From Amphimedon queenslandica (taxonomy: Eukaryota; Porifera; Demospongiae; Haplosclerida; Niphatidae): a stretch of 60,224 nt of DNA. Below are positions 1 to 10,300 of this stretch, one piece after another. The position numbers and the translations under genes were made by a program. How positions within the stretch are numbered: position 1 is the stretch's first letter; each line of letters begins with the position of its first letter. Below the pieces are notes generated by a model that was not told the origin of the DNA, ran no database searches, and worked only from the letters and a program-made list of their open reading frames with translations. The stretch is taken from NCBI RefSeq assembly GCF_000090795.2, contig NW_003546243.1, positions 90,009 to 150,232 on the forward strand. The letters are read 5' to 3'.

Positions 1-319
1 TGCAATGAAAAAGGCAAATGAGGTGTCATTGAAATACAAAATCAATCGCATTCTTTATTTCACTGATTACGTTGGACTTCGTAATAAAAGATATGTCAAC
101 TTAATGGCATCACATGGTGTTAAGAGGTCTGCTTATGATCCATTGCTCTGTCATGGGGTAGATAATGGTGCTTTTATTGCTCAAGTTGAGATGAAAATTT
201 TGTCCAGAGCTACAAGACTAGTAGTGTGTGGTGGAGGATCTTTTCAAGAAGGAGTTGTGGAGAGGTACAAGGAAAGAAGTTCCAACCCTGTTGTGGAAAT
301 TGAGGGATGTACTAATTAA
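1..319 (+). CDS. 3' terminal exon of unidentified protein
   Basis: An open frame runs in from the left edge and stops at 317-319. It encodes about 104 residues after the first visible Met, which may be internal. The end is compact and protein-like: a segment DNGAFIAQVEMKILSRATR is followed by LVVCGGGSFQEGV and an acidic C-terminus. The hydrophobic strand followed by a GGGSF turn resembles the nucleotide-sugar-binding half of some glycosyltransferases, but I cannot name a family and treat that as a weak guess. Upstream exons lie outside the window. The next gene is on the opposite strand and its 3' end is about 1.07 kb away. Confidence 0.45.
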   Translation, partial: AMKKANEVSLKYKINRILYFTDYVGLRNKRYVNLMASHGVKRSAYDPLLCHGVDNGAFIAQVEMKILSRATRLVVCGGGSFQEGVVERYKERSSNPVVEIEGCTN

Positions 320-1386
320 TTTTGAATTATTGTTATCATAAAATTAATTCAAATTTTATTAAAAGTAAAATTAATATTTTGTTGTAACTTGCTCATAAAT
401 TTGTCAGTAAGTAAAATTAGTATTGTTTTTTTAGTATGGCACAATAATTTTAGTTTTTGTTTCCTATTTCTTTATTTTCAAGTTTTAGTTTTAGTCATGC
501 AATGGTAATAATTTCAGTTTTAGCTACTGTTATCACTTCGAAATTTCATTTTAGTTTAGTTCTTGTCAACTAAAACAACACTAAATAAAATGTCTCAATA
601 GGTAGTAATTATGTCAGGTCAAAAAATTATTGCAACTCTGAGTGGACTATCCGCTCTGATGTGAGATAGGCCACCATATTGGTTGGGTTCCGCAGCCTGA
701 TGATGTTGTCCTAATGAAAGTCAACATAGTAAATTGTTTCTCAGTTATAGCACAACTACTTCAGTACTAACAATAACAACAATAAAAGTTAATAACAGTA
801 TGTATAAAGCACCTGAAGTTCCCCCCTCCCCCGTGCTGTATTTCCTGTACAGCATGGGAAGCTGTGCTTTAACTAGTTTATGGTCATGGGTACAATTGAA
901 ATAAAAGTACATATTATATAAGTGATATTCATTACACAATATTGAACATGTACGTACTATTTAACTCTAATCAAGTATAATAATAATAATAATTATATAG
1001 GATAATTTATCAGAAAATGTAATTAAAAGTGGGATGCTTTTAAAATATTGAATTTGAAGGCATATGACGTTTTCTAATGTACATTTTGCATTATATACAA
1101 TTGCAATCTTACTTAATTAGATTATGTAAAAAGTTATCAGTTCTTCATGAGTAGACTATATACAAACAATTATGCCTTCCCGGTCAATATAACTTTCTAT
1201 AACTATTTAACATGATTGTCTGCGTGGTCTAAAATTCCATGACCTAAAGGAGATCTCAAGCAATTAAAAAAACAAGGGAGTCCAGAAGTATTAATTTTAC
1301 ATCAGTTTACTTTAGTTATTTGCCAAAAAATTGGCTCCAGTTGCAAAAAACAGACTGAATATCAAATAAAAAATTACTACAATTAT
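320..1386. other. AT-rich intergenic stretch
   Basis: No coding frame with plausible composition is seen on either strand. The stretch has low-complexity runs of TTTTAGTTTTAG type near 430-560 and short AT microsatellites near 980. It lies between the 3' ends of two convergent genes, so it probably holds only 3' UTR and spacer. Confidence 0.5.
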
Positions 1387-2721
1387 TTATTGTTTATTAA
1401 TCATGTTCTCCATCACTAAAATAATTTCTTTCATGACTGGTCTTTTCCTAGGTTCTCTTTCCGTGCAACATACGACAAGATCATAAACACCCTCATCAAG
1501 ATTTTGAATGCTCTGTAACATATCACGAAAAATCCGACGGTCAGGATAGCGACAAGTGAGAACTTCACAAAGCAAAATACCAAAACTAAACGAGTCCATT
1601 AAAGGTGACTGTACAGCTTCTTCTGAATCTAAGACACTCTGTAGGGACTCTGGAGCACTGTATACTATTGTGCCTGGTAATTCAGTGACAGCTGCACAGG
1701 CAAGTTTAGCTGATCCAAAATCAGATATCTTTGTCTTCCATTTCATATCTCCCTTTGATTCTAGTAGCACATTGGCACTGCTGACATCACGATGGATTAT
1801 GGGATCAGGTAGACAGTGTAGGTAGTTTAAACCCACAGCTACATCATGCATTATAGAGAGAATCACTGGTCTACAGGATGGGTCAGGAGTCAGCTCATTA
1901 TTCTCATAAGCTTTACGCAATGAGGTATCCATAACTTCAGTAATAATCATAGGATTACCTGATGGATGGTCTAATACAGCACCTATAAACTGAAGGAGAT
2001 TAGGGTGTCGCAATTGAGACATTGTATTTATCTCACGATGAAGCAACTCCATGTATTCTTTACTTTTAAGCAACTCATGCATTTGCTTCACAGCTACTCT
2101 TTGTCCTCTGAACTCTCCAATCCAAATCACTCCCCATCCTCCTCTACCTAGCTCACTGTTTGACAGCAATATTTCAGAATGACTGATCTTCCAGCTGTTT
2201 TCTATTGCTCTGACCTGATCTTGAAGCTGTCTGACTTGTCCCTTAAGTTTCATATTTTCTACTGAGAGGTGAGCTACTTGACTCTGCAGTTGGAGTTGGA
2301 TAGGATTAGAGTTTCCAGTTTCTATCATGTCACTCAATTTTACCTCCCATTGTTGTTTCTCTGCTTCAAAGTTTCGTTTCAGTTCTTCCTTCTCGTTCTC
2401 TTTCCTTTCAATCTCTCCCTTTAGAAAGCTATTGTCCTCCTCTAATTTATCAATGTGTAGTTGGTGTTTCTTATATTTTTCCTCATGCTCTACTAGCTTT
2501 GATTTCATATCTATCTTTAGCGATATATTCTCTTCTTCTAATGTACGTATTTGCTGTAAATGCTCAACTTCTTTTTTCTCATAATCAGAGAGTTTCAATG
2601 AAGCTGCATCTTGCAATGATGGCTTTATTTTCTCTGTTGCTGGTTGCTGAAGAGCTACACGCTTCTCACCCTCGATAAAAGTCGTTCTCAGTTTAAATGA
2701 TTTTACTTGATCCTTTGGCAT
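1387..2721 (-). CDS. Coiled-coil TKL-type protein kinase
   Basis: This encodes a 444-residue protein. Residues about 45-175 are a Lys/Glu-rich coiled coil. A protein kinase domain follows from about 183. All catalytic marks are visible: glycine loop GRGGWG (192-197), VAVK with Lys212, helix-C Glu230, catalytic HRDVSSANVLL with Asp312 and Asn317, DFG at 334-336 and APE at 356-358, so activity is expected. The HRDVxxxN loop and the FGILLCEVLT segment fit the tyrosine-kinase-like (TKL) group, many of which phosphorylate Ser/Thr. Sponges carry expanded sets of such kinases (family knowledge). The C-terminal lobe ends a few residues before the stop. A possible acceptor (TTACTTAATAG) lies 12 nt upstream of the chosen ATG, so a further 5' exon is possible. 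No signal peptide or TM segment is seen, so a cytosolic protein is inferred. Confidence 0.85.
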   Translation of the reverse strand: MPKDQVKSFKLRTTFIEGEKRVALQQPATEKIKPSLQDAASLKLSDYEKKEVEHLQQIRTLEEENISLKIDMKSKLVEHEEKYKKHQLHIDKLEEDNSFLKGEIERKENEKEELKRNFEAEKQQWEVKLSDMIETGNSNPIQLQLQSQVAHLSVENMKLKGQVRQLQDQVRAIENSWKISHSEILLSNSELGRGGWGVIWIGEFRGQRVAVKQMHELLKSKEYMELLHREINTMSQLRHPNLLQFIGAVLDHPSGNPMIITEVMDTSLRKAYENNELTPDPSCRPVILSIMHDVAVGLNYLHCLPDPIIHRDVSSANVLLESKGDMKWKTKISDFGSAKLACAAVTELPGTIVYSAPESLQSVLDSEEAVQSPLMDSFSFGILLCEVLTCRYPDRRIFRDMLQSIQNLDEGVYDLVVCCTEREPRKRPVMKEIILVMENMINKQ

Positions 2722-2793
2722 ACGACGTATCTATTAAGTAAAATTAAAATTATTCCATTCACAGTATGTTATACAGTTAAGTAAATATGTATT

Positions 2794-2937
2794 AGTTAGA
2801 ACATGGCTTCTCAGGGAGTATCAGGTATACACTGAAAATGATATTCATAGTCCCAAGGGCATCAATGTACACGAACAAGGGACTATATATCATTTGAAGT
2901 GTATACGGGATACTCCCCGAGAAGCCATGCTCTAACT
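2794..2937. repeat. Foldback inverted repeat, about 59-bp arms
   Basis: Arms 2794-2854 and 2879-2937 are near-perfect reverse complements with a few mismatches, separated by about 24 nt. The outer ends read AGTTAGA and TCTAACT. The structure would form a long hairpin. It is probably a small non-autonomous DNA element, because no coding frame is present. Confidence 0.75.
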
Positions 2938-3729
2938 GGCTTGTATCCAGGGAAGTCATAATAATGAAAGACATTTTTATTAGCCATAGAAACAATTAAT
3001 GCCATTAGCAGTGGCGGCAGGCAATACTGGCCAAAATGGATTTGATACAATGCAGCTCATGCATATCAGGAGTATCAATACAGTTTCAATACAATATTCA
3101 GACCACACCCATGGAGTCACACCCCTTATTACTGACTGTTTTGATCAATGTTTTCATGCACATGTATCCACATGTGTGTGTATTATACGTCATTAACTTA
3201 TTAAAATTTTCATTATTAATATCAATTAACCTTAATAAATGGGCATGGTCAACGTATTGATCCAGATTCCTTCAAAATTTCGATACCAATACGAATCGAT
3301 ACCGTAAAATATCGTTTGTATCAATAAAATATCAATATATCACCTACCACTAGTAAGAAAATTAAAAAATGGCTGAAAAATTATTGAGCTTGCTGTGGAA
3401 GACGAGGTAGAATCTAGGCTAGTAGAACCATAGAAGATGTACAAATGGTAAGTCTCCTTATTGCACAGTCTTTGAAACTTTCACTTTCTTCTTTTCGTGT
3501 ATGTTTCTTCCAAGGTAAGAAAGTGTCATCATTTCCATGTGGCATCAAAACTTTACTGACTTCATTATGTTGCTCATAAGAGATCCTAAGGGGCATTGCT
3601 CTAACTCTGGAGAATTGTGTCACAATCAACTTCATATTTTTCATTAAATTTTATTAAAATGTTCATTAAAAATAATGCTACTTCCTGTTTCGTAATACAT
3701 TCCCCTGGCCACTTCCTGTGGAATATATA

Positions 3730-3939
3730 TACCGTATAGCAGGAAATTTTGGAGGGAATTAAATTTGGCGAATTTGGCATTTTGATAGCCATTCGCCAAA
3801 ATAAAACCTGCCATTTTGAGCCATTATACGCATGCTTAATGGCACGTGGCCACCAATTTGCCAAATTAAAATCTGCCGATCACCAAAATTTAGCAATTCA
3901 CCAAATTTTAGTCCCTCCAAAATTTCCCGCTATACAGTA
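3730..3939. mobile_element. MITE family A, about 45-bp TIRs
   Basis: The left end begins TACCGTATAGCAGG and the right end is its reverse complement for about 45 bp (TACTGTATAGCGGG when read outward). The ends begin and end with TA. The internal sequence is AT-rich and non-coding. A second copy lies at 11914-12079 and a partial one at 37809-37985. Confidence 0.75.
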
Positions 3940-4180
3940 TTTACCAGGCTGCATGCATGATATCAGTAATATTCTACTAGCGGTACCTTTCATCTTATGA
4001 CTTCCCAGGACACAATTAATTGTTAATCTTTCTTTAGCTTTATGATATTGCAGGCATTAGCCCTCAAAAGTTTAGAGGTTTTGTCAATTACTATAGGTGA
4101 TCAAGATCATTTTTTGCATGCTTCGAACTTTTTTCAAGTGCCTGAATAATTTTGAGGAGACATAGATGCATTTTATGATT

Positions 4181-4803
4181 TTAGTGATAAAAAGAGACAT
4201 AGACTTCTCTAAGTCTAATCTGGCTCTCAGCTCCACATAAATACTTCCACATGGCAAACCAGAAAATAAATATCTTTCTCAAGCTATAATAAAACACTCA
4301 CTGTTTCTGATATGATCTCTTTATTCAAAGTATCATCAACAAACGCTGATGACACCATTAGCTTGAAACCATGGCTAATGGCTAATGTAGATTTATCCAT
4401 TGGTACAACTGAAACTAAGAAGGGAGTATAGCATCAATACATAACATCTGCAACATACTTTCTACTGTTATGGCTTGATGTGGCTGAATCACTGAAGAAT
4501 TGGGGTTGACCACGAATATCCTTGGAGCTGTAGTTTTAATCACAAAACCAACACTATGCTCATTCTCATTAATAATTTTCAGAGTCGACTTGATTGTGGT
4601 AACAAAAGGACCTGCAAATAGTACAGTAACATGTATAACCATAGATATTACATTTACTCTAATATATATGATATTAACTAATCAGCAAAGCAGCCCCTCC
4701 CACAATTGCATCTAATTTGGGGTTTTGTTCATAACTTCATACCTTCAAAGGTTATCTCTTCTGAAGGATCAAGTATGAGAGCTGGAGGTAACCTCTTATC
4801 CAT
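4181..4803 (-). CDS. VAP/MSP-domain protein
   Basis: Exons (transcript order): 4743-4803, 4459-4611, 4302-4408; a likely last exon is about 4181-4273. The first three give 107 residues in frame with GT/AG borders. Starting MDKRLPPALILDPSEE, they carry the hallmarks of the VAMP-associated-protein MSP domain: strand STLKIINENE, the FVIKTTAP core and the VNPNSSVI turn. In known VAPs this surface binds FFAT peptides at ER contact sites. The putative last exon has a WK...RLREV pattern like the end of the VAP fold and then stops at 4181-4183. That would give about 138 residues with no coiled coil or tail anchor, unlike classical VAPA/VAPB (about 240-250 aa). The acceptor of the last exon is not certain, and other 3' exons are possible. 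Confidence 0.65.
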
Positions 4804-4972
4804 TACTAGCTCAGACACTGAAGTGAGTGGTGGGCAGATGTAGACTGCAGTTGGCAAATCCGAGCTCAACTAGGAGCTCAAATTCGATCAAGAGTTTAAA
4901 TACCACACCCACTGTCCCCACCCATTCAATTCACCAATTCAACTTGAAGAAGTCAAGAACTGACACAAAAAG

Positions 4973-6280
4973 ATGAACTTGAGGATGAACTGCATTTCAA
5001 ATATATATCTTGTGACCCTAGTCTTGTCATTGGGAGTTGCAGCCACATCTCTTGGCCTTCTTCTATAGCTAATACATTTGATGGGTATTATTGTCTTCTA
5101 TTTATTAGTGTCACTGATAAAGATTTTATCGGCAAAACAGCTACCTGTACACTAAGTGTGGGAAGTGCTAAAATTGCTACAGCGTGCTCGCTATCCTTGA
5201 GGTGGTCAGATGTGCGTTTCGTTGGACGGTTTCGGACCAGACAGCTATGAAAAGGTAAGTTAAATTTTTTGAGAAAAATCGCAAAATGTAATTTATTTTT
5301 AGCTATGGAAAATTTTTAAAAACAAAATCTTTTACAAAAATGGCATGACATGCATAGTAGTAAAGTAAATACTAGATATACTGTAATGGTTCTGATTCGT
5401 TTACAGTATTCATTATCTATTATGGGTTTGCATTAATTGCAATTTATATAGGTGATAATCACAATAATTATTACACTGTCCACCCACCTCCTCACGAAAT
5501 AGGAAACTATAAACCTAATTTTAATATTGAATAAGGAATTCAGCACTATGTTTGGCTAGCTTCTGTATACCAGCCATAATATTCATAATTATATTATCCC
5601 TCACTTCCCACATAATATACAAGTCCTTGTACAAATCAAATTGCAGATTCTAGAAGCAGCAACTGATATTATTTTCAATTCACAATCGTATTTCTATGTG
5701 TCTTGTCTTTTTAGGCTCGATGTCAGAATCTTCCAGACCAGTCTTTTGGTAATCACTGCCATTTTACTATTCATTACAACAATAGTGGTGTCAGCTGGCT
5801 GAGGAAAGACGTGTACTAATTTCCGTAAATCAGCAGACTATGCTCACATTTCTTGCAGCGGTCGTTCTATAGGATCATTTCATGGGCAAGAAGTAATAGC
5901 ATCAGCTGTGAGTTAATTACATAATTAAATAATGACATTATATCTGTTTATTGCATCTTCACTTTTACTGTATAGTGGGTTTTTTGAGGGTAATAATTTT
6001 CATGAATGACCCGTATCTGTAGGTTCACTGAAATAGTTTCCGTGAACTTCCACTTTTCTGCCATTTTACCATATTAGACTGATATTAAATTTGAGGGGTC
6101 TTTAAAAATTTGTAAAATTTTTGAAATTTGTTATTCTAAAAAATACTATACGGTATATTATCACTTCTATTATTATTACTGCTTCTGTATGTACCATAGG
6201 TATGTGCTGGTTTGGGTTTCTTCTTAACTGTATCTGAACTTGTTTTCTTCATCATTATGCAAAGAATGGGACTCAATTAA
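4973..6280 (+). pseudogene. TMEM179-like four-TM gene, frame-disrupted
   Basis: Coding blocks 4973-5254, 5715-5907 and 6200-6280 are joined by good GT/AG introns. Together they resemble the TMEM179 tetraspan family: a TM1 after the Met, a loop with FDGYYCLLF (family pattern F-x-G-x-C-L-L-F), TM2 (SVLAILEVVRCAF), TM3 (SLLVITAILLFITTIVVSAG), a Cys-containing second loop and TM4 (VCAGLGFLLTVSELVFFIIM). The frame does not hold. TM1 and the first loop are in different frames, as are the loop and TM2. A TGA at 5800-5802 follows TM3. The acidic tail after TM4 is open only in another frame. This is either a decaying gene or low-quality sequence. The family assignment rests on the order of TM segments and the loop motif. 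Confidence 0.45.
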
Positions 6281-7304
6281 CTATTACTCAAAGCAACGAA
6301 GTTAGTGATGGAACTGATGAAAATGAAGATGAAATTAATGCTACTACTAATAACAGCAGATTAAATTTATATTTTTGGTAAACAAATTTTATTGATATGT
6401 ATAAATTAACGTTTGCCTTTTATTTCTGCACCATTCATTCCAAATTTGACATGTATTAATTTTTATTATTGTTGTTGTAATCAGTATATTCATATTATTT
6501 ATAATGGTATCAATGCCAAAGAATTTATTTAAACTGCTCGTGTTCCAAAACCTCTGTGAAGGCGTGCACTGTGCACACATGTAAATAGTCTTTTTGTTTT
6601 CCATGGTTCTGTTCAGGTCATTCCTTATCTAGTTCTCTCTTTCTGTGAAGTGATAATGCTATGTTACTACTATCAAGAGTACTATGCTAACTACTATGCT
6701 ACTACTAAGGATTGCATCATTTTCATTGCTGTGTAAACGTAGCCTTAGATTTGAGCATCTTGAGCTATACTAATATATACAACAGCAGTTTTGCAATTCA
6801 GTTAACCCTGTAAGGACCATTGACACATTTATGCGTCATAGATTAATTGTGTTGACAGGCCAATTGACCCATTTACATGTCAAAAATGCTTAGCCATAAG
6901 AAAGCATGTTTTGTTGCTAGTGTAGGTATCTGTATTGCTTATCATATACATACCATTCTTGTAAAACTGAGTATCAAAGCCGAGCTACTGAATTAATTTG
7001 GTACTAGCAGCAACTACACCCATTTTAATTATGGTCATTAAGAGTTAAGTTGTTCTGCAAATAATCTAAATTCTAACAACAAGGTCATTTTTACTTCTTA
7101 GCTTATAATGGAGGAAACGTTTTGCCACACTTGTATAACAATAGTCATTAATACATGAACATAATTCTAATTTTGACAATAATAGACTATAACAAAAGTA
7201 CAATAAGTTAAAATTAAAAATTGTAATAAAACTGAGTAACAGCTATAGCTTGTAAATAAAAATCTAAACAATCAAATTTAAACATGAAAGTGATATGTGT
7301 ATGT
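6281..7304. other. Intergenic, no gene seen
   Basis: The first 100 bases continue the acidic open frame of the preceding decayed locus. The rest is AT-rich with no supported exon on either strand. It contains the presumed 3' UTR of the minus-strand GH3 gene. Confidence 0.5.
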
Positions 7305-10300
7305 CTATTGAATTTTAAACGAGCCTTTTAGTACATTAGAGGAAGCAAGGACTGTTTGATTTGGTTGTTGACCACTAACACTCAAATCATAAGTACTGAC
7401 TGGTATGACCCATTTATCATCATCAGTCCATACCTGCAACTGCTCTGGTTTAATGGAGAATGAGACCTACGAGAAAAAAATACTATTACAACGCAACAAT
7501 CTAACCAAATCTAATCAATTTAACCAATCTAACCAAAATGTCATAACAGCTGACTACCCATACAACAATTGTGAAATAACATTTGTGTGGTACATGCATA
7601 ATAATACAATAGATGGTAACAATATCAAATATTAATTTTGGCTGCTTAAGAGCAAAAAGTCTATGCCAAAATGACACACTACATGGAGTAAAAGAAATGG
7701 CAAATAGAATTTAAAAACAAAGAAATCTTCTGATTTTGAAAAGATTTTAAAGGGAGAGGACAATCAATTTTATATAATTTGGGGATCAGTCTGCTAAATT
7801 TGTAAGCAAAATCGAGCTGCCCAGACCCTCTAAAGTGAGACCCTCAATATATTTATTCCAATTTTTTGATACGTTGTGTAGAATGTGATTTTTAAATTTA
7901 AATTCAACAATTAATTTTGATTCAAAAATCAAACTGATTATTGCCAAATTGCATGAAGCAATAACAGCCTTAACATCAAGCAATTGCAATACATTACTAA
8001 CCTCAAGTGTTTTTCCCTTAGAAATAAAGTCCTTATTCACTCCAACCAGCTGTAGTTTAGGTGCATATGAAATATTACACCACACATAAACTTGTGTCAC
8101 CTAAAATAAATAAAATGAAAACTGTTCACGAACAATAATCTTAATTATGACAACGAATGCTTGAAGCTTATTTGTGTGAAAAGTAAAATTTCTATAGATT
8201 AACAAAAAGCAAAAAATTTATAACTCTTTTTAATTATTTTTATGATGCATGTACAGCACATGATGTACATGTATATCTAGTTTGAGCTGATTTCAATCAA
8301 AATTCGATTTTTACTTCCACATGGCATAATTGCAATTCTAATTTTTACAAAACGAGTGTAACTGAATGCGTAATTGTAACTGATAATTGACCCCAGGTCT
8401 GGTTCGTAGTGTACAACTGTTGCTATTACTGATTCACCTCAGTCCCATCCATACTGCCTGTATTAGTGACCAAGACTGACACTGCAATCATACCAGCCCC
8501 ACTAGCAGTAGCTGTAGAAGATATATTCAAATTAGAATAATGAAATGTTGTGTATGACCTAAGGAGTGAGAGGAATGACATAAAAACAATACCCTATACG
8601 TGGAAATTTTCGAGGAGATAAATTTACCAAAATTTCACAAAACGAGGGGTGATTTACGAAACTAAAACATGCGAAAATTAACTTTAACTCTCCAAATTAT
8701 AATGGTGGCACTTCAAAACAATTCGTGAAAATTTGACCTTGTAAAATCCTGCAATTTATAATTCGCAAAAATTTATCCCCTCAAAAATTTCCACGTATAG
8801 GTTAAAACAAGTTAAGACTTACAATCCATATCCAAATGGATAAAGAGGCTCTTGAGTGAAATACCTATACGTCCTTTCCTTCATAGTGTAATTGGTAATA
8901 CCAGGTACTTGATCAAGACTAGCGGGCCATGTATTAGGTAATCTACCAGAAGGATTATACTCACCAGTGAGAACATTAGCTATCGCTTTACCAGCTGTCT
9001 ATGTAAAATATAATAATATAATTACCTAATCTATCACTCTCTCTCTCTCTCAGTCTCTCATTCATCTTTTTTCTCTCCCTACCTGTCCAGGGTAATAAGC
9101 TTCAAGTATACCAACAATACGAGGATCAGTTTTAGCATATCTAATATCAAGTGGGCTGGCATTAAACAGTATAAGAATAACAGAAGCTATAAAAAATAAC
9201 CACATCATACAAGTCTTCTAGATTTTCAATTGATTTTACCATTTTTACTTGCTGCTTCAGCATCTTGCATCAAGTCCAGTTGATGCCCTGGTAGATTGAT
9301 ATCTGATAAATCCTTTCCTTCACTCTCCAAGTGCTTACCTACAAAATACACCAAATTCAATCTGCATATAGACTCCATAAGGTGTAATATAATTATACAT
9401 GTACATGTACATAAGGCTCACTTAAGCCAGCAGTGACAATGATTAGCTCAACACCATCACAGGCTGAACGAACCTTTGCACTATCATAATTTCTAAAAAT
9501 ATATGAGGATTCATCACAGCATGATTGTACTAGGGTAGACACTATGTTCTTACCTACAAGCAGGACCGTCTTCACAGCCAACTGCATAGTTTAGAGTATC
9601 AGTACCAATGTTAGCATTCTTTAGACCAGCCAATGAAGTGATCACATAATCACGCTATAAAAATAATAATTATCACAACTCATCATGGACTCTAGTAATT
9701 ATACATTAGTATCCTTCTAGTTATATAAACGAGTTTGGCTGGTGAGTTGATTTAAGGAATTATTTACAAAATATGCCAATAGATACATATAAAATTAAGC
9801 CAATTAAGTCTCAAATCACACCACTCACTATATGTACAAGCAGTGAAATTAAATTACTATGTGCAGTTTTAATGAGTTGTTTACCATTAATGTTGGTGAA
9901 TAATCACCAAATAAAACCTCAGGATCATCACTGAATGGACCAACCATCTAAAAAGGGACAAAGTATATAAGTGTGAGACAAATGATGAACATGTGCTTGC
10001 AAATTAAAAATATAATATGTACATACACAAGCTTTCTTGACTTCATTAGTAATAGGTAGAAAAGGCGACCTAAAACCATCATCATTCTTCATAAGGACAA
10101 TACTCTCCATTGCAGCTTGAAGAGATAAATTAATATGAGCATCACTCTGTATAACAGAGAGAGGGATACTAAAAAATAAAATAAAAAACATTTCGCATTA
10201 ATTACTTATTTTATAAAATGCAGTTCTAGCTACATGCATTGAAACTCAAAGTACAAAACAACACAACTTTCATTGCATCATTTTCAGCATTTCCTTCAAT

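Larger units (their letters stand above)
2734..4180. other. Intergenic, two inverted-repeat elements
   Basis: The stretch holds a foldback (2794-2937) and a MITE (3730-3939), both listed separately. On minus, 3430-3615 is an open stretch with protein-like composition, preceded by a good acceptor (TTCTCCAG). It could be an exon of an unknown gene, but I found no partner exon and do not call it. The rest shows no gene. Confidence 0.45.

Noticed and set aside
3414-3644. Minus-strand 76-codon open frame with protein-like composition
   Set aside because: A good acceptor lies before it, but I found no matching donor phase or partner exon and no recognisable domain.
5800-5802. TGA as selenocysteine in the TMEM179-like locus
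   Set aside because: Other frame breaks are present in the same locus and no selenocysteine context is known for this family.
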